Shown: positions 26,770 through 35,974 of the stretch, piece after piece
Position numbering within the stretch: the stretch's first letter is position 1
Layout: each line of letters opens with the position of its first letter
Notes under the pieces: model-generated
Database searches by the model: none
What the model saw: the letters and a program-made list of their open reading frames with translations, nothing else
What the model was told of the DNA's origin: nothing
Assembly (NCBI GenBank): GCA_009711805.1
Contig: VEMX01000063.1
Coordinates: 1 to 47,675, forward strand
DNA: 47,675 nucleotides
Source of the DNA: Balneolaceae bacterium
GTDB taxonomy: Bacteria > Bacteroidota > Rhodothermia > Balneolales > Balneolaceae
Reading direction: 5' to 3'
Position numbers and translations under genes: made by a program

Positions 26770-28494
26770 TCATATTCCGTCAATATAATCTCCAAAATCC
26801 CAATTCGGGGTGTAGTTTTCAGATAGTTCTTCTCCGGTAAGTAATGTTTTTACCATAGCTACCGGTATACTGTTATTGTGGAGTATGGCGTCATGGAACT
26901 CTTTTTCATCCATCTCGCCAGATTCCACCAGTTGCAGCCGCAACGAATAGAATTGCATAGCACCAGTCATATAAGCGATTTGATACAGTGGACCATAATT
27001 ACCCTCAAACGAACGCCGCACTTCAGCTTCCGCATTGGCGTACTCATGTCCCACCTTGTCTACCAGGTAGTCGATAGACTGTTGAGGCGACCAGTTTCCT
27101 AAATGATAATTCAGGGAGAATACAATACGGGCACAACGGTGCATCCTCCAATAGAGCATCCCGATTTTGTCTTCGGGGTTATTGGGGAAGCCTTTATTCC
27201 AAAGTACCATTTCCCAATATAAGGCCCATCCCTCAGTCCAGAATGGAGTGGAAAACATCCGCCGGTGGGTGGCATACCGCTGGTTCATAAACTGCTGGAG
27301 ATGGTGGCCGGGAATCAGCTCGTGATGTACAACAGCCTTTGAAAAATGCGGGTTGTTGCCACGCATGCTCATCATCTTTTCATCATGCGTCATAGTGTTG
27401 GTAGGATAGGCAATGCGGACTGTTTCTCCTCCCAGAAAGAAAGGGGCTATCTTCTGGTATTCCGGGCTCAGCATTACCATGCGCCAGGTTTCTTTTGCAA
27501 GTTCAGGAATGGTTACCAGGTTCCGTTCTTCCAGGAAACCGACCGCTTCTTCCGCTAAATCTTTAACCAGTGCCGGCTGTTCACCTTCGGCCACATAAGT
27601 GGTTTTAACCGCTTCAAGAGCGGCTTTCCAGTCATCTCCATAGCCGAGTTCACGGGAGGCCTTCAGCATTTCTTGCTCTGTCCAGGTAAACTGTTTATTG
27701 GCTATGTCAATGAGTTCCTGGGGAGAGTAAGATATCATTTCAAAGCGAAGCCGGCGGTTAATTTCTTCTTCGCCAATGGGGTTGCCAACAATACCACTGC
27801 CATCGTCTTCATGAGCATCTTCATCAAAGTGCTCTGCTGCGAACTTCTCGTACTTTTCAAAGTCTGCTTTCAGCTTTTTGAAAGGTTCTTCAACCCACCA
27901 GGTGAAATCCGGGTCGTAGCCGAAATAGAATCCATAGGCTTCTTCTATGGCTGAACGGTATCTCCTGAGTGCTCTTGAAAGGTCGCGTGCTTCCCATTTA
28001 GTCAGGTAGCCATCTTCTTCAAGCTGCTGTTGCTTTGTCGTTATTTCAGCCGACCACTCTGCAAAATCAGTTGCTATATCTTGTCCATTGACTGAAGTGC
28101 CTACCCGGCGTCTGTTTATGAAAGCTATAATAGCATCTGGAGCAGGTAGGTATTTACTGATGGCCTCAATGTCGTTCTCCCGTTCATTTAAAAAGTAGAG
28201 AGATCGGTCAATTTCATTTTTAAAGAGAATATAGTCGACTTTTTGAGCCTGGGTTAAGTTTCCGAAATCAATGTCATCTAATTTCTGCTGCCAGTTTTGG
28301 TAGAAGTCTTGAAAACGCTGAAAATGTTGCTCAGAAATATTGACTGCATACTTCCGGCTTAAAGCCCCCTGATCGGCACGGTACTGTGTAATAAGGTGCT
28401 TAATAGGTGAGGTGTCCTGGGTGAATCCCGCCTCAGTTACAAAAGAGAACAAAACGATAATAGCTATGACGAAGCTGGTTTTTTGAAATTTCAT
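26770..28494 (-). CDS. DUF885 family exported metallopeptidase-like protein
   Basis: A 574-residue protein with a signal peptide (about 1-24, ending near TEAGFTQ). The DUF885 hallmark HHELIPGHHLQQFMNQRY lies in the C-terminal half; the His-Glu-x-x-Pro-Gly-His-His pattern is a zinc-site motif like that of gluzincin-type peptidases. Further conserved stretches are TEGWALYWE and FPNNPEDKIGMLYWRMHRCAR. A role as periplasmic peptidase is likely, though members are poorly characterised. It is monocistronic and divergent from leuS across 180 bp. Confidence 0.85.
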   Translation of the reverse strand: MKFQKTSFVIAIIVLFSFVTEAGFTQDTSPIKHLITQYRADQGALSRKYAVNISEQHFQRFQDFYQNWQQKLDDIDFGNLTQAQKVDYILFKNEIDRSLYFLNERENDIEAISKYLPAPDAIIAFINRRRVGTSVNGQDIATDFAEWSAEITTKQQQLEEDGYLTKWEARDLSRALRRYRSAIEEAYGFYFGYDPDFTWWVEEPFKKLKADFEKYEKFAAEHFDEDAHEDDGSGIVGNPIGEEEINRRLRFEMISYSPQELIDIANKQFTWTEQEMLKASRELGYGDDWKAALEAVKTTYVAEGEQPALVKDLAEEAVGFLEERNLVTIPELAKETWRMVMLSPEYQKIAPFFLGGETVRIAYPTNTMTHDEKMMSMRGNNPHFSKAVVHHELIPGHHLQQFMNQRYATHRRMFSTPFWTEGWALYWEMVLWNKGFPNNPEDKIGMLYWRMHRCARIVFSLNYHLGNWSPQQSIDYLVDKVGHEYANAEAEVRRSFEGNYGPLYQIAYMTGAMQFYSLRLQLVESGEMDEKEFHDAILHNNSIPVAMVKTLLTGEELSENYTPNWDFGDYIDGI

Positions 28495-28674
28495 GAGTTT
28501 GTTAACCTGGATTTATTCAACAATACTTGATGATGCTGAAAATATATATAAGTGTTATTTACGGTTGTAAATAAAGATTATAGCTGAAAAAAACTATCAA
28601 AACTAATTTCCCAAAAAAGGGACAGAGATTCTTATCTTAGGCCGAAGAAAAAAATATTTAAACGAATCATTTAG

Positions 28675-31206
28675 ATGCACTCATACAAACCGGGCGATAT
28701 CGAGACCAAATGGCAAAAGTACTGGCTCGAAAACAAAACGTTTGAAACTCCTACCGATACTTCAAAACCCAAGTATTACGTACTGGACATGTTCCCTTAT
28801 CCAAGTGGAGCAGGACTACATGTGGGGCACCCGGAGGGATATACCGCCACTGATATCATTGCAAGATATAAGCGGATGAATGGTTTTAATGTGTTGCATC
28901 CTATCGGGTGGGATGCTTTTGGCTTGCCTGCCGAGCAGTATGCGGTAAAAACGGGCACCCATCCCCGGACAACCACAGAGAAAAACATTAATAAATTTCG
29001 TGAGCAATTGCAGGCTATTGGTTTCAGTTACGATTGGGATCGCGAGGTGAATACTACCGACCCGGATTACTACAAATGGACACAGTGGATTTTTCTAAAG
29101 CTGTACGAAAAGGGATTGGCCTACGAAGATGAAGTGGCTGTGAACTGGTGTCCCGAATTGGGAACGGTGCTGGCGAATGAGGAAGTGGTGGACGGTAAAA
29201 GTGAAGTGGGTGGCTTTCCGGTGGTTCAGAAACCCATGCGGCAGTGGATGTTGAAGATCACCGAATATGCCGAACAGCTGCTGGAAGAACTGGAAGAGTT
29301 GGACTGGTCAGAGTCGCTGAAGGAGATGCAACGAAACTGGATTGGTAAGTCCATAGGGGCTGAAATCAATTTTGAAGTGTCAGGCTATGACGAACAGATA
29401 AAAGTTTTTACGACCCGCCCCGATACTATTTTTGGAGCTACCTATATGGTACTGGCCCCCGAGCATCACCTGGTAGATAGCATTTCAACAGATGAGCAGA
29501 AGGAAGCCGTTGAAGCTTATAAAGATGAAGCCGCCAAGAAATCCGACCTGGATCGACAGGAACTTTCTAAAGAAAAAACCGGGGTGTTTACCGGGGCCTA
29601 TGCAATTAATCCCGCCAATGGGGAAAAAATCCCCGTTTGGATTGCCGATTATGTGCTGGCAAGTTATGGAACCGGAGCCATTATGGCTGTACCCGGACAG
29701 GATGAACGAGATTGGGAATTTGCCGAAAAATTTGATTTGCCCATCATACGCACGGTACAACCTGATGAAGATTTTGAAGGCAAGGCCTATACCGGTGAGG
29801 GACCGGCCATTAACAGCGGTTTTCTCAACGGATTAAATATTGTTGAAGCCAAGAAGAAAACCATTGAATGGCTGGAAGAGAAAGGAGTTGGAACCAAATC
29901 AGTAAATTATAAACTGCGCGACTGGCTGTTTTCCCGCCAACGTTATTGGGGCGAACCGTTCCCGATTATACATGTGGATGGAGAGCCTAAGCCGCTGCCG
30001 GAGTCTGAGCTCCCGGTTCGCCTTCCGGAAGTGGATAAATATGAACCTACAGGCACCGGTGAACCACCATTGGCCAATGCCAAAGACTGGGTGGAAACCA
30101 CCGATCCCGAAACCGGGAAAAAAGCCATCCGGGAAACCAATACCATGCCGCAGTGGGCAGGTTCCTGCTGGTACTACCTTAGATATATCAGCCCCGATTT
30201 TGATGGAGGTCCGGTAGATCCCGATTATGAAAACTACTGGATGCCGGTAGATCTGTATATAGGGGGAGCCGAACATGCAGTGTTACACTTGTTGTATGCA
30301 CGGTTCTGGCACAAAGTATTGTATGATCTCGGCTTGGTATCAACCAACGAGCCGTTTCAAAAGCTGGTAAACCAGGGGATGATCCTGGGCGAGATGGAAT
30401 ATACCAATGCGGAAGGAGAGAAACTTTCTGACGAGCAGGTGGAAAAAAAGGGTGATGATTTTGTGTTGAAGGGTACTGATACCAAAGTAGAGGCCCGGGC
30501 CCACAAAATGTCGAAGAGCCGGGGCAATGTGATTAATCCCGATCATATCATTGATGAATATGGTGCTGATTCACTAAGGCTGTACGAGATGTTTATGGGA
30601 CCGCTGGAACAGGTAAAACCCTGGAGTACCAAAGGGGTAGAAGGGGTGAACCGGTTCCTGAATCGTGTATGGCGATTGCTGGTTGACGAAGATACCGGAA
30701 AGATTCATTCCAAGGTAAAAGATGTGGAAGCTCAGAAAAAACACTTGAAGCCGTTGCATGAAGCCATCAAAAAAGTAACAGAAGATATTGAAGGGTTGCG
30801 GTTTAATACAGCCATATCCGCACTGATGATTTTTGTGAACGAAGCCAATGGCTGGGATGTAGTTCCGGAATCGGTGGCTAAAAAATTTGTGAAGATACTG
30901 AATCCTTTTGCACCGCATATTACAGAAGAGCTGTGGCGTTTACTCGGCCACGAAGAAACCCTGGCCTACAAGGGCTGGCCGGAGTTCAATGAAGAATACC
31001 TAAAAGAAGATGCTATCACCTATCCCGTTCAGATCAATGGAAAGGTTCGGGCCAATATTTCGGTGCCCGCAGAAAAAGCCAAAGACAAAGACTATGTACT
31101 TGCTATGGCCAAGGAAGAAGAAAAAGTGGCCAAATATATGGCAGATGGTAATCTTGTTAAGGAGATTTTTGTCCCTGGTCGAATCGTAAATTTGGTGGTT
31201 AAGTAG
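28675..31206 (+). CDS. leuS: Leucyl-tRNA synthetase
   Basis: Charges tRNA(Leu). The 843-residue class I synthetase has the HIGH-type motif [12 protein letters not shown] at about residues 49-60 and KMSKS at 611-615 (HKMSKSRGN). The editing domain lies between, with [20 protein letters not shown], followed by the second catalytic half beginning [17 protein letters not shown]. The C-terminal ends in a short GRIVNLVVK tail. Full length; the fragment [11 protein letters not shown] is conserved in bacterial LeuRS. No T-box or other leader structure is evident upstream. Confidence 0.97.
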   Translation: MHSYKPGDIETKWQKYWLENKTFETPTDTSKPKYYVLDMFPYPSGAGLHVGHPEGYTATDIIARYKRMNGFNVLHPIGWDAFGLPAEQYAVKTGTHPRTTTEKNINKFREQLQAIGFSYDWDREVNTTDPDYYKWTQWIFLKLYEKGLAYEDEVAVNWCPELGTVLANEEVVDGKSEVGGFPVVQKPMRQWMLKITEYAEQLLEELEELDWSESLKEMQRNWIGKSIGAEINFEVSGYDEQIKVFTTRPDTIFGATYMVLAPEHHLVDSISTDEQKEAVEAYKDEAAKKSDLDRQELSKEKTGVFTGAYAINPANGEKIPVWIADYVLASYGTGAIMAVPGQDERDWEFAEKFDLPIIRTVQPDEDFEGKAYTGEGPAINSGFLNGLNIVEAKKKTIEWLEEKGVGTKSVNYKLRDWLFSRQRYWGEPFPIIHVDGEPKPLPESELPVRLPEVDKYEPTGTGEPPLANAKDWVETTDPETGKKAIRETNTMPQWAGSCWYYLRYISPDFDGGPVDPDYENYWMPVDLYIGGAEHAVLHLLYARFWHKVLYDLGLVSTNEPFQKLVNQGMILGEMEYTNAEGEKLSDEQVEKKGDDFVLKGTDTKVEARAHKMSKSRGNVINPDHIIDEYGADSLRLYEMFMGPLEQVKPWSTKGVEGVNRFLNRVWRLLVDEDTGKIHSKVKDVEAQKKHLKPLHEAIKKVTEDIEGLRFNTAISALMIFVNEANGWDVVPESVAKKFVKILNPFAPHITEELWRLLGHEETLAYKGWPEFNEEYLKEDAITYPVQINGKVRANISVPAEKAKDKDYVLAMAKEEEKVAKYMADGNLVKEIFVPGRIVNLVVK

Positions 31207-31467
31207 TGATGCCAACCTCCTTCACAAAGAAGAGTGCAAATGGTATGAATTCTACTTTTTAACCTAACCAACGAGTCACTCAGAGCGCAGCTCCCATGGG
31301 GATGCCAATGGCAGAAGAGTCTTCTGGGGATCTGCCCACAATATGATGTGGTATATCTAACCAGGTTTTTCCAACTCAGAGTATTCTACCGGGGCAATGT
31401 CTTAAGCTACTCGTACGTTTGAAGCATATACATATAGCCATCAGCCGAAGTGTGCCAGCCATCAATC
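31207..31467. other. Non-coding gap with copy A of a degenerate repeat
   Basis: No gene is seen. The stretch at about 31246-31345 (AACGAGTCACTCAGAGCGCA, then CCCATGGGGATGCCAATGGC and AGAAGAGTCTTCT) is one of three close copies; the others lie at 35463-35560 and 35761-35850. Confidence 0.6.
31246..31345 (+). repeat. Dispersed 'GAGTCACTCAGAGC' repeat, copy A
   Basis: Matches the copies at 35463-35560 and 35761-35850 over about 80 bp with few differences: AATTCT, a short variable part, then GAGTCACTCAGAGCGCAGCT, CCCATGGGGATGCCAATGGC and AGAAGAGTCTTCT. A fourth, shrunken version (GAGTCACTCAGCGAAGAGTC) lies at about 32228. No reading frame is conserved. Confidence 0.75.
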
Positions 31468-31782
31468 TTATTCCTTGTTGAGTCCCGTTATTTTCTTTAA
31501 TAGTTGAACCGGATCTTGCCTGTTATCCCAAACCAATAATAGTTTAAGGTGTTCGGGGTAGTTTTTGTAGAATAGGGAGACAGATTTATGAACAAGCAAT
31601 TGACGAAACTCACTATTCTTAAAGGTGGGAGCCAGATTAGGATTTCGTTGTATCTGTTCAATACGGTAATCCAATTGATTTAGAAATTCATCAGCTACCT
31701 GTTCGTTCCAAAGCTCCTTTATGAAATTTGTTGTTTCCTGAAGTGATTTCCGGGCTGTTGGAGTCCAGATTACTTTCTTCAT
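31468..31782 (-). CDS. RelE/ParE-family toxin
   Basis: A 104-residue basic protein of the RelE/ParE fold, starting MKKVIWTPTARKSLQETTNF with the usual 'xxWTxxAxxxL' opening, followed by LDYRIEQIQRNPNLAP and a core strand SVSLFYKNYPEHLKLLLVWDNRQDP. Members are either mRNA-cleaving (RelE) or gyrase inhibitors (ParE), which cannot be decided here. Its start overlaps the end of the upstream small gene by 4 bp (ATGA-type coupling at 31779-31782), the standard arrangement for antitoxin-toxin pairs. It lies at the left border of the accessory island. Confidence 0.82.
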   Translation of the reverse strand: MKKVIWTPTARKSLQETTNFIKELWNEQVADEFLNQLDYRIEQIQRNPNLAPTFKNSEFRQLLVHKSVSLFYKNYPEHLKLLLVWDNRQDPVQLLKKITGLNKE

Positions 31783-31988
31783 TGCTCGTTAAGGATAGTA
31801 CGAGAATTGGTGTGCTCGATGCAATCATCAGTATTATCAGAATCCGAAATTTCCAGAAGCTCAGCAATTTCTTTCGGAAGCTTATCCAATGAGGACTGAC
31901 GAAAATCCTCAATCTGATCAATTATACTCTCGTCCTCGAGGTTCGTTATCCAGTTGATAAGGGATATTTTTTTCTGTTCAATTGTCAT
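31779..31988 (-). CDS. Putative antitoxin of the RelE/ParE-type module
   Basis: A 69-residue acidic protein with a helical N-terminus (MTIEQKKISLINWITNLED) and a disordered Asp/Asn-rich C-terminal part that would wrap the toxin. It is unlike the large named antitoxin families. The assignment rests on size, charge and the 4-bp overlap with the toxin gene. The N-terminal region resembles small Bacteroidota addiction-module proteins of the kind found beside ParE toxins. Confidence 0.72.
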   Translation of the reverse strand: MTIEQKKISLINWITNLEDESIIDQIEDFRQSSLDKLPKEIAELLEISDSDNTDDCIEHTNSRTILNEQ

Positions 31989-33149
31989 AGGGTAAAATTA
32001 ATGAATTTCCGATCTGAAGGCAATTGATGTATGTGCCCGGCATGGGTGCCTTTGGTTTACCCTCGTTCCGTAGCTCCACTATCTAACGCTTTTTCCCTGT
32101 TTCGGCGCTCCGCTCTGGAACGTTCTTGCGAGGCTCTGCCTCAAGCTACTAAAGCACGTATGAGCAATATACGAGTTACCAACAGCTAATCTGCAATCGA
32201 AAGATCCCAATATCTTGTAATCAACAGAGTCACTCAGCGAAGAGTCTTCTCATGATTTGCTCATATTTTTTTGATTTTTTGGTCCCGTGACGTAGTCATC
32301 CCCCATGGGAGAAGTTCCAGCTTCCCATGGCTATATGAGCCTATTACCTTGGATGCTACAACACTGGAAGCCAGAGCTTCCATAAGCAGGTCACGCAGCT
32401 GGAGCTACATAACCAAGGCCGAGGGATGGGTGAGCCCCGCGAACCAGCCCGTGGCAGTCTCCTTGTCTATGGCAATTGATGTAATCAGCGTTGAGGTAGA
32501 TCCTAACCATATTTACGAGATCGCCGCGTTGGTGTGGTCACGGGCCTGATTTAAAGTCCCGGGCTCCTTGCCTGCTGAAGACATCCTTGGGGGAGTGAGG
32601 CTCTTTTTAGGATTCTGGCCAGATCTACAACATCAGCGTAACTCAGCGTTTCATCTGCGGGCCTCTGCGAGAAAAGGAAACTGGAAAAAGGTCGGGGGAT
32701 TGGTTCGGGTAGAGTGGTTTCACGCAGATTTTCGCAGAGTAAGGCGCAGAGTTTCGCGGAGGGGGGGATGGGTCTGATGGGTGAGTTCTTTAATGATGGA
32801 TACTGAAGTTGATACACCTGCTCATACAACAACCAGATATCTCAAAATCAACCACTTCTTCTTCCTGGAGCAGCCTGGATAAGGGGTTGCAACCCCTTGC
32901 CGATCGTATCGAGCCTGGAGATTTTCCTTCTACCTCACCATTGGTACTAGTAAAAAATATAAAAGCCCCCTCTGCGAGGGATAGGCTGCATGATCTGGCT
33001 TAACTTACTGCCCATTTTTTATAGCAACTCCACACCTGTCATCATGGACAAACCTGATTCGCGATCTTCCTATTAACACTCCGTATCATATTTAAGGAGA
33101 TGCCGCATCTCCCACTGGTACCTTTAGTTAAGAAATGTCCTCAGATTCA
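31989..33149. other. 1.2-kb non-coding region with decayed repeats
   Basis: No convincing gene. At 32360-32420, GAAGCCAGAGCTTCCATAAG followed by CGCAGCTGGAGCTACATAAC matches 35391-35443. GAGATCGCCGCGTTGGTGTG at 32517-32536 matches GAGATCGCCGCGTCGGCATG at about 35654. At 32719-32762 there are tandem-like CGCAGATTTTCGCAGAGTAAGGCGCAGAG units, a sort commonly seen as intergenic filler in this phylum. The open frames that cross the region look like products of these repeats. Confidence 0.55.
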
Positions 33150-34295
33150 TTATTCAAGTAATGTCAATCTGAATTTTTCTATTACTTCGGCTCCGTTTTT
33201 CCTTAATCGCATATAATAGTACCCATTGTCATCTCTATGCGCAATCATTGGGGGTCTGCCAAGTTCTCCATATCCAAATTTACGCAGGGCAGTATATCCC
33301 ATATGTTCAAATTCTGAATTGAAAAATTCTATTCCCAATTCCCAGCCATAAGAAGTTTTGCCAGTTTTTATTTTTTTCAACAGGAAGTGTATGAGGTAAC
33401 CATCATGGGTAAAAAGTCCTGCATCCTTATAGTTGATTTTTCCATAATAGGAACCATCATAGGTACTTGTAATGTAGGAAGTATCATCTCTCCCGTCATC
33501 TGTAGTTAAGGCTTCATATGCCGGATTGTTCAAGAATAGTTTGTTACCCTTTACTTTTTCTAACTGCCACTCATTATTCTCCCAGGAAAATGCTAATAAC
33601 TCACCTTGATAAATATAAGGGGCTACAATGAAGGTGTTATTTTCTCGTACATATGAACCCAATCTTGATTGGGCCATAAGGCGGGCAAAATTGTCTTTAT
33701 ATCCAAATGCCTCAAATGACCCAAAAGATTCCAACTCCTGGCTGAAATCGGAATTCCAAACATGGAAAATTTCATCCTTATTGAATTTAGCCCATTTCCC
33801 GGCTCCCCATTGTTTGTAGAAAACAATGAAATTCTTTGATTGATATGGTTCAACTTTTCGAAAAAAATTTAAAACCTGAGATCTTTTTGGAGTAATTATT
33901 GTTTTTAAAAGTTCTCCCTCCAAGTTAAAAACAGATATACGAAATTGCATTGGGTCGGCAGCATATAACTTGTTTTCAGACATAAATATATAACTTAATT
34001 CAAGAAATTCGCCAGGCCCACGTCCTCTTCGTCCTATCCTGGATATGAATTTACCTTTGGGATTATACTTACGAATATCCTGAGTGGATGCATCTGCTAC
34101 ATAAATATTACCCTTTGAATCTGTCGTAAAACTTCGAATGTCGCCAAATATGTATTCTAAGGAATCTCCACTATGGTTTCCCAAAGTGCTGTAATCTCCT
34201 AAAACAAATTCTGTTTCAACTGCAGGAGATGGTTGAGCAACTATATTAACGGAGGAAAAAAGTAAAAAAAACAGAAAAATGATTTTTCTATCCAT
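33150..34295 (-). CDS. Exported 6-bladed beta-propeller protein (GRGPGE type)
   Basis: A 381-residue secreted protein with a signal peptide (about 1-20, ending NIVAQ). The body shows propeller blades: GDIRSFTTDSKGNIYVADAS, DIRKYNPKGKFISRIGRRGRG directly followed by PGEFLEL, and LYAADPMQFRISVFNLEGELL. The GRGPGE turn is characteristic of the 6-bladed beta-propeller family (PF17170-like) of Bacteroidota. It has no lipobox. It is last in a minus-strand set: thioredoxin-like gene, Cys-rich peptide, propeller, with gaps of 59 and 73 bp. A similar propeller gene at 37311 is also preceded by a Cys-rich peptide, so the pairing appears twice. Confidence 0.82.
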   Translation of the reverse strand: MDRKIIFLFFLLFSSVNIVAQPSPAVETEFVLGDYSTLGNHSGDSLEYIFGDIRSFTTDSKGNIYVADASTQDIRKYNPKGKFISRIGRRGRGPGEFLELSYIFMSENKLYAADPMQFRISVFNLEGELLKTIITPKRSQVLNFFRKVEPYQSKNFIVFYKQWGAGKWAKFNKDEIFHVWNSDFSQELESFGSFEAFGYKDNFARLMAQSRLGSYVRENNTFIVAPYIYQGELLAFSWENNEWQLEKVKGNKLFLNNPAYEALTTDDGRDDTSYITSTYDGSYYGKINYKDAGLFTHDGYLIHFLLKKIKTGKTSYGWELGIEFFNSEFEHMGYTALRKFGYGELGRPPMIAHRDDNGYYYMRLRKNGAEVIEKFRLTLLE

Positions 34296-34368
34296 AATAA
34301 TAAAATCTATTTGTTATAGTAGAATATAGAGATGCTGATTCGCATCTCTATAAAAATTAATCTTAGAC

Positions 34369-34608
34369 TTATTCTGGCTCACTCCAGCAATAATAACCAG
34401 ATAGATTACAATTATTATGGTTGTCATCATCGCAATCTGTTTTACCAACCTGTGATCCATCCCTATTGACCTTAGTGCATTTTTCTACAGCATCGCAGAG
34501 ATTACAGTCATAAGGATCTCTTACAAGATTATTGGAATATGTAAAAGCTGTACTTATTATAAAAAATAAAGCTGCTAAAAATAGTGCTAAGTTACTTCGT
34601 GTTTTCAT
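34369..34608 (-). CDS. Small exported six-cysteine peptide (type 1)
   Basis: A 79-residue precursor with a signal peptide (about 1-25, hydrophobic LALFLAALFFIISTAFTYS). The mature part of about 54 residues has six Cys in the pattern C-x2-C-x5-C-x14-C-x7-C-x6-C, with GYYC near the end and an acidic DDDNHNN stretch. AGAGG precedes the ATG by about 7 nt. The function is unknown; three disulfides in the periplasm or outside are likely. Part of a second, broken copy of this family lies at 36257-36345 (CTKVKKDGSQVGKTDCDD). The next gene downstream encodes a beta-propeller protein, and a thioredoxin-like protein is encoded upstream. Confidence 0.75.
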   Translation of the reverse strand: MKTRSNLALFLAALFFIISTAFTYSNNLVRDPYDCNLCDAVEKCTKVNRDGSQVGKTDCDDDNHNNCNLSGYYCWSEPE

Positions 34609-34667
34609 GTCTATACCTCTTTTTTTGATTTGTTATTACTACTTTCTCAAAGGTTGGAGTAGTAGTG

Positions 34668-35186
34668 TTATTGTAATTGAACCTCTTCTATAATTTCTTT
34701 CTTATAGTCTAATCTTGTAACCATATTACTTATTAGTTTAACTTTATAGACAATTTTATTTTTATCCATATCCAAAAATATTAACTCATTATTTCTTTCA
34801 CGTAGTACAAGAGGTAAACCAGATTCCTTAAATAAATGATATTCTGAATCATATTTAATTAAGTTCATATGCCTTTCCACATTTCCAGAATCAGCGTTAA
34901 CAAATATTAAATAATGAGGTATTTCAGTGTCAGTAAGTAATGAAATATAGTCGATTGTATTATTAATACATGGAGAACAAGAAGTTGTCTTAACAAAAAA
35001 TAAAGCCACTAGGTCATCACTGCTTCCCCTATTTTTTAAAAACTCTGGTAAATTATTTTTTTCAAAATTTGTATTAATTTTTTCACCATGTAGAGAATAT
35101 TGGGAAGATGGACGACTGAATACCAATATGCATATCGCTGCTATTGTTAATGCAAGTGCCAATATATATTTATTATTTTTACTCAT
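34668..35186 (-). CDS. Membrane-anchored thioredoxin-like protein with CSPC motif
   Basis: A 172-residue protein with one N-terminal membrane helix (about 7-24) and a thioredoxin-like domain facing the periplasm. LVALFFVKTTSCSPCINNTI holds the redox CxxC at Cys70 and Cys73, and SGLPLVLRERNNELIF contains the Pro expected opposite the active site. It is first in the minus-strand set with the six-Cys peptide and propeller, so oxidation or isomerisation of that peptide is an attractive but unproved role. A (TA)13 tract ends 8 bp before the ATG, just ahead of the ribosome-binding AAGGA. Confidence 0.75.
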   Translation of the reverse strand: MSKNNKYILALALTIAAICILVFSRPSSQYSLHGEKINTNFEKNNLPEFLKNRGSSDDLVALFFVKTTSCSPCINNTIDYISLLTDTEIPHYLIFVNADSGNVERHMNLIKYDSEYHLFKESGLPLVLRERNNELIFLDMDKNKIVYKVKLISNMVTRLDYKKEIIEEVQLQ

Positions 35187-35194
35187 ATCCTTAT

Positions 35195-35220
35195 TATATA
35201 TATATATATATATATATATA
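35195..35220. repeat. (TA)13 dinucleotide tract upstream of the thioredoxin-like gene
   Basis: Thirteen uninterrupted TA units lie between the ATG at 35186 and AT-rich upstream sequence on the minus strand. Only the AAGGA ribosome-binding site separates them from the start. Slippage in such a tract would change the spacing of promoter or leader elements without affecting the coding frame. Confidence 0.9.
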
Positions 35221-35283
35221 ATTTAATTGTCAATAAGAATAGATTTTATTCTTGTCCTCAAGAAAGAAGAGTAAGGACTAAAT

Positions 35284-35460
35284 GCACAAGGTATTTGTCG
35301 GGAGGATGGGATTAGCAATGTCACCTTTTACAACTGGAAAGCTAAGTAAAGTGGGGCAAGAGGTGGGGAGCAGGCTCGAGTCAAAGAACTCGAAGCCAGA
35401 GTTTCCGGAAACGGGTTACGCAGCCGGAACTACAAAACCAGGAGAAACAATATCGCCAGG
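35284..35460 (+). pseudogene. Decayed IS3-family OrfA (transposase HTH) fragment
   Basis: Translated from 35284 in the plus direction it reads AQGICREDGISNVTFYNWKAK, then a stop at 35347-35349, then SGARGGEQARVKELEAR. This matches the conserved helix-turn-helix and leucine-zipper part of IS3-type OrfA (REHGISxATFYxWKxKYGGM followed by a KELExEN zipper). The start, the end and OrfB are missing and the frame is broken. It ends where the degenerate repeat copy B begins. Confidence 0.65.
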
Positions 35461-35462
35461 GT

Positions 35463-35560
35463 AAATTCTATCTTCTAACCAGCGAGTCACTCAGAGCGCA
35501 GCTCCCGTGGGGATGCCAATGACAGAAGAGTCTTCTTAGGATCTACCCGTATTCCATTTC
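35463..35560 (+). repeat. Dispersed 'GAGTCACTCAGAGC' repeat, copy B
   Basis: Nearly identical to 31246-31345 and 35761-35850 across AGTCACTCAGAGCGCAGCTC, GGGGATGCCAATGACAGAAG and AGTCTTCTTAGGATCTACCC. It follows directly after the IS3 relic; the preceding ATATCGCCAGGGTAAATTCT also matches copy C, so the unit extends about 25 bp upstream. Confidence 0.75.
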
Positions 35561-35760
35561 ATTCGCATTCCCAAAATCTGGTTTCCTGCGGCAGCCATCT
35601 TGTTTAGGTAACCAACATGGGGAGCGTTGATACATATCCCAAACCTATGTAGGGAGATCGCCGCGTCGGCATGGTACCAGGCCTTAGCCATTGGCTTCGG
35701 CTCCTCGCGAAAGGGAGTCTTTCATTTTGAGTAAGCAGTTGAAAAGATATCACCAGGGTG

Positions 35761-35850
35761 AATTCTGCCTTTCAACCAACAAGTCACTCAGAGCATAGCT
35801 CCCATGGGGATGCCAATGGCAGAAGAGTCTTCTTAGGATTTATCCACAGT
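35761..35850 (+). repeat. Dispersed 'GAGTCACTCAGAGC' repeat, copy C
   Basis: Third close copy, with AAGTCACTCAGAGCATAGCT, CCCATGGGGATGCCAATGGC and AGAAGAGTCTTCTTAGGATT. It lies just left of the duplicated gltA terminator. Confidence 0.75.
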
Positions 35851-35909
35851 TTATTTTGTTGTGTTTAGGAATGAGTTAAACCCTTCCCAGATAGAAAGAA
35901 GAAATCCAC

Positions 35910-35943
35910 AAAAAAGCCCGATTGATGAAACACCAATCGGGCT
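35910..35943 (-). terminator. Terminator of the truncated gltA copy
   Basis: The perfect 10-bp stem AGCCCGATTG / CAATCGGGCT (35915-35943) is followed on the minus strand by a T run. It is the duplicate of the hairpin downstream of intact gltA, where one stem pair is broken. Confidence 0.8.
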
Positions 35944-35974
35944 GATGAAGAGCTAATTTCTTCGGTACTCATAA

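Noticed and set aside
32271-32549. 92-residue open frame on the plus strand
   Set aside because: It crosses degenerate repeat modules that also occur near 35.4 kb in another frame; no signal or domain is seen.
32551-32832. 93-residue open frame on the minus strand
   Set aside because: It is the translation of the CGCAGAG-type repeat (SAKLCALLCENLRETT), a well-known kind of spurious frame.
35282-35464. 60-residue open frame on the plus strand
   Set aside because: The IS3 OrfA relic is visible in a different frame of the same stretch; this frame has no features of a protein family.
31246-35850. CRISPR array from the repeated GAGTCACTCAGAGC units
   Set aside because: The copies are long, few, unevenly spaced and degenerate, with no spacers of constant size and no cas genes.
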